Part shown: in pieces, positions 30,754 through 31,442 of the stretch
Layout of the letters: each line of letters begins with the position of its first letter
Numbering within the stretch: position 1 is the first letter of the stretch
From: Anaerolineae bacterium
GTDB lineage: Bacteria; Chloroflexota; Anaerolineae; JAAYZQ01
Length of the DNA: 31,442 bases
Direction of reading: 5' to 3'
NCBI GenBank assembly: GCA_016929795.1
Contig: JAFGIA010000063.1
Location: 1 to 31,442 of the forward strand
Position numbers and translations under genes: made by a program
The notes under the pieces: generated by a model
Databases searched by the model: none
What the model saw: only the letters and a program-made list of their open reading frames with translations
What the model was told of the DNA's origin: nothing

Positions 30754-31442
30754 ATGAAAAACCCGAGAATTGGCGTTTACGTCTGCCAGTGCGGCTCGAA
30801 CATTGCTGCCACGGTGGATACGGAGGCGGTGGCGCACTTTGCAGAAGGGCTGGACGATGTGGCCCTGGTGCGCGTCAACAAGTACTCTTGCTCTGATCCA
30901 GGCCAGAACACGATCCGCAATGATATCAAGGAGCACAACCTGGACCGGGTAGTGATCGCCGCCTGCACGCCGCGCATGCACGAGCCGACCTTCCGGCGGA
31001 CGCTGGCGAGTGCCGATCTCAACCCCTATTACCTGGAAATGACCAACATCCGTGAGCAGGTGTCGTGGGTACACCAGCCAGGGGAGGAGGCCACGAACAA
31101 GGCCAAGGACCTGGTTGCGGCGGCGGTGGAGCGCGTGCATCACCACCAACCGCTCGAGCCGCGCAAGTCCCCTGTCGAGCCGTCGGCTATGGTGGTGGGT
31201 GCGGGCATTGCCGGGATCCAGGCGGCGCTCGACATCGCCGACGCGGGCTACAAGGTGTACCTGGTGGAGCGCGAGCCGAGCATCGGCGGCAGGATGGCGC
31301 AGCTCGACAAGACCTTTCCCACCCTCGACTGTGCCACCTGAATTCTCGGGCCGAAAATGATGGATGCCGGTCGGCATCCCAACATCGAGCTGATGAGCTA
31401 CGCCGAGGTGGTGGACGTCCACGGCTATGTGGGCAATTTCAA
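30754..31442 (+). CDS. hdrA: Second HdrA, selenocysteine-containing, cut by the window edge
   Basis: The first 229 codons of a second hdrA are present. The order matches the first copy: [21 protein letters not shown] motif [10 protein letters not shown] near residue 149, and the flavin segment [17 protein letters not shown] followed by AT-UGA-ILGPKM (UGA at 31339-31341, residue 196). The protein clearly continues in frame after UGA ([18 protein letters not shown]). It starts 27 bases after the hdrB stop with GAGGAAG upstream. The N-terminal half is clearly diverged from the copy at 18904, so this is an older paralogue, not an assembly duplicate. The part after 31442 cannot be seen. Confidence 0.92.
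31339..31379 (+). promoter_or_regulatory. Candidate SECIS hairpin of the second hdrA
   Basis: The hairpin GGATGCC (31362-31368) and GGCATCC (31373-31379) with a GGTC loop has the same distance from UGA as in the first hdrA. A run of 33 bases here is identical in both copies, while bases on either side differ at synonymous sites. Confidence 0.6.

Overview
The window is about 31 kb of GC-rich bacterial DNA carrying 26 protein-coding genes. It reads as accessory energy metabolism and vitamin uptake from an anaerobe or facultative anaerobe. The best guess for the organism is a member of the Chloroflexota (Anaerolineae-like). That is an inference from the AfsR-type BTAD regulator with NB-ARC and TPR regions, from the many palindromic and heptameric intergenic repeats, from an LPXTG-like sorting signal, and from the mix of Hdr, selenoprotein and ECF genes. 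No rRNA or other taxonomic marker is present.

Positions 1-6100 hold an HD-domain hydrolase with an in-frame array of four 21-nt palindromic repeats. Next come two genes on the minus strand, a 1164-aa AfsR/SARP-like regulator and an APH-family kinase, and then a small orphan gene. Positions 6140-12131 form a vitamin B12 uptake operon: a consensus promoter, a cobalamin riboswitch, a terminator, and five genes. Two of these are surface-anchored proteins that look like the two halves (alpha and beta) of animal intrinsic factor/transcobalamin. The other three are EcfT, a fused EcfA-EcfA ATPase with repeat-derived sequence in its linker, and a membrane S component.

Positions 12294-26837 form a redox locus on the plus strand: an Lrp-REC fusion regulator, a cytochrome b-like membrane protein, an HdrD/DsrK-like CCG protein, a GcvH-like lipoyl carrier, a lipoate-protein ligase, a stand-alone REC protein, a fused HdrC-HdrB, HdrA, MvhD, an FdhB/FrhB-like iron-sulfur protein, formate dehydrogenase FdhA, a formate channel fused to a REC domain, and a REC-histidine kinase. 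FdhA and HdrA are each interrupted by one in-frame UGA at the position where selenocysteine (or Cys) sits in their families, with a hairpin just downstream, so I annotate both as full-length selenoproteins. A membrane sensor kinase lies convergently on the minus strand (26834-28867). From 29001 a second promoter drives HdrC, HdrB and a second HdrA that runs off the window and has UGA at the same site.

Working model (inference): formate enters through the FNT channel and is oxidised by Sec-FdhA. Electrons pass through the FdhB-like protein and MvhD to the flavin of HdrA, which may bifurcate them to ferredoxin and to a disulfide reduced at the HdrB CCG sites. The neighbouring lipoyl carrier and dedicated ligase suggest that a protein-bound lipoyl disulfide could be that substrate. 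The cytochrome b/CCG pair would connect the same pool to membrane quinones. Three closely related REC domains (stand-alone, fused to the channel, fused to Lrp) suggest one phosphorelay that controls transport, the complex and transcription together.
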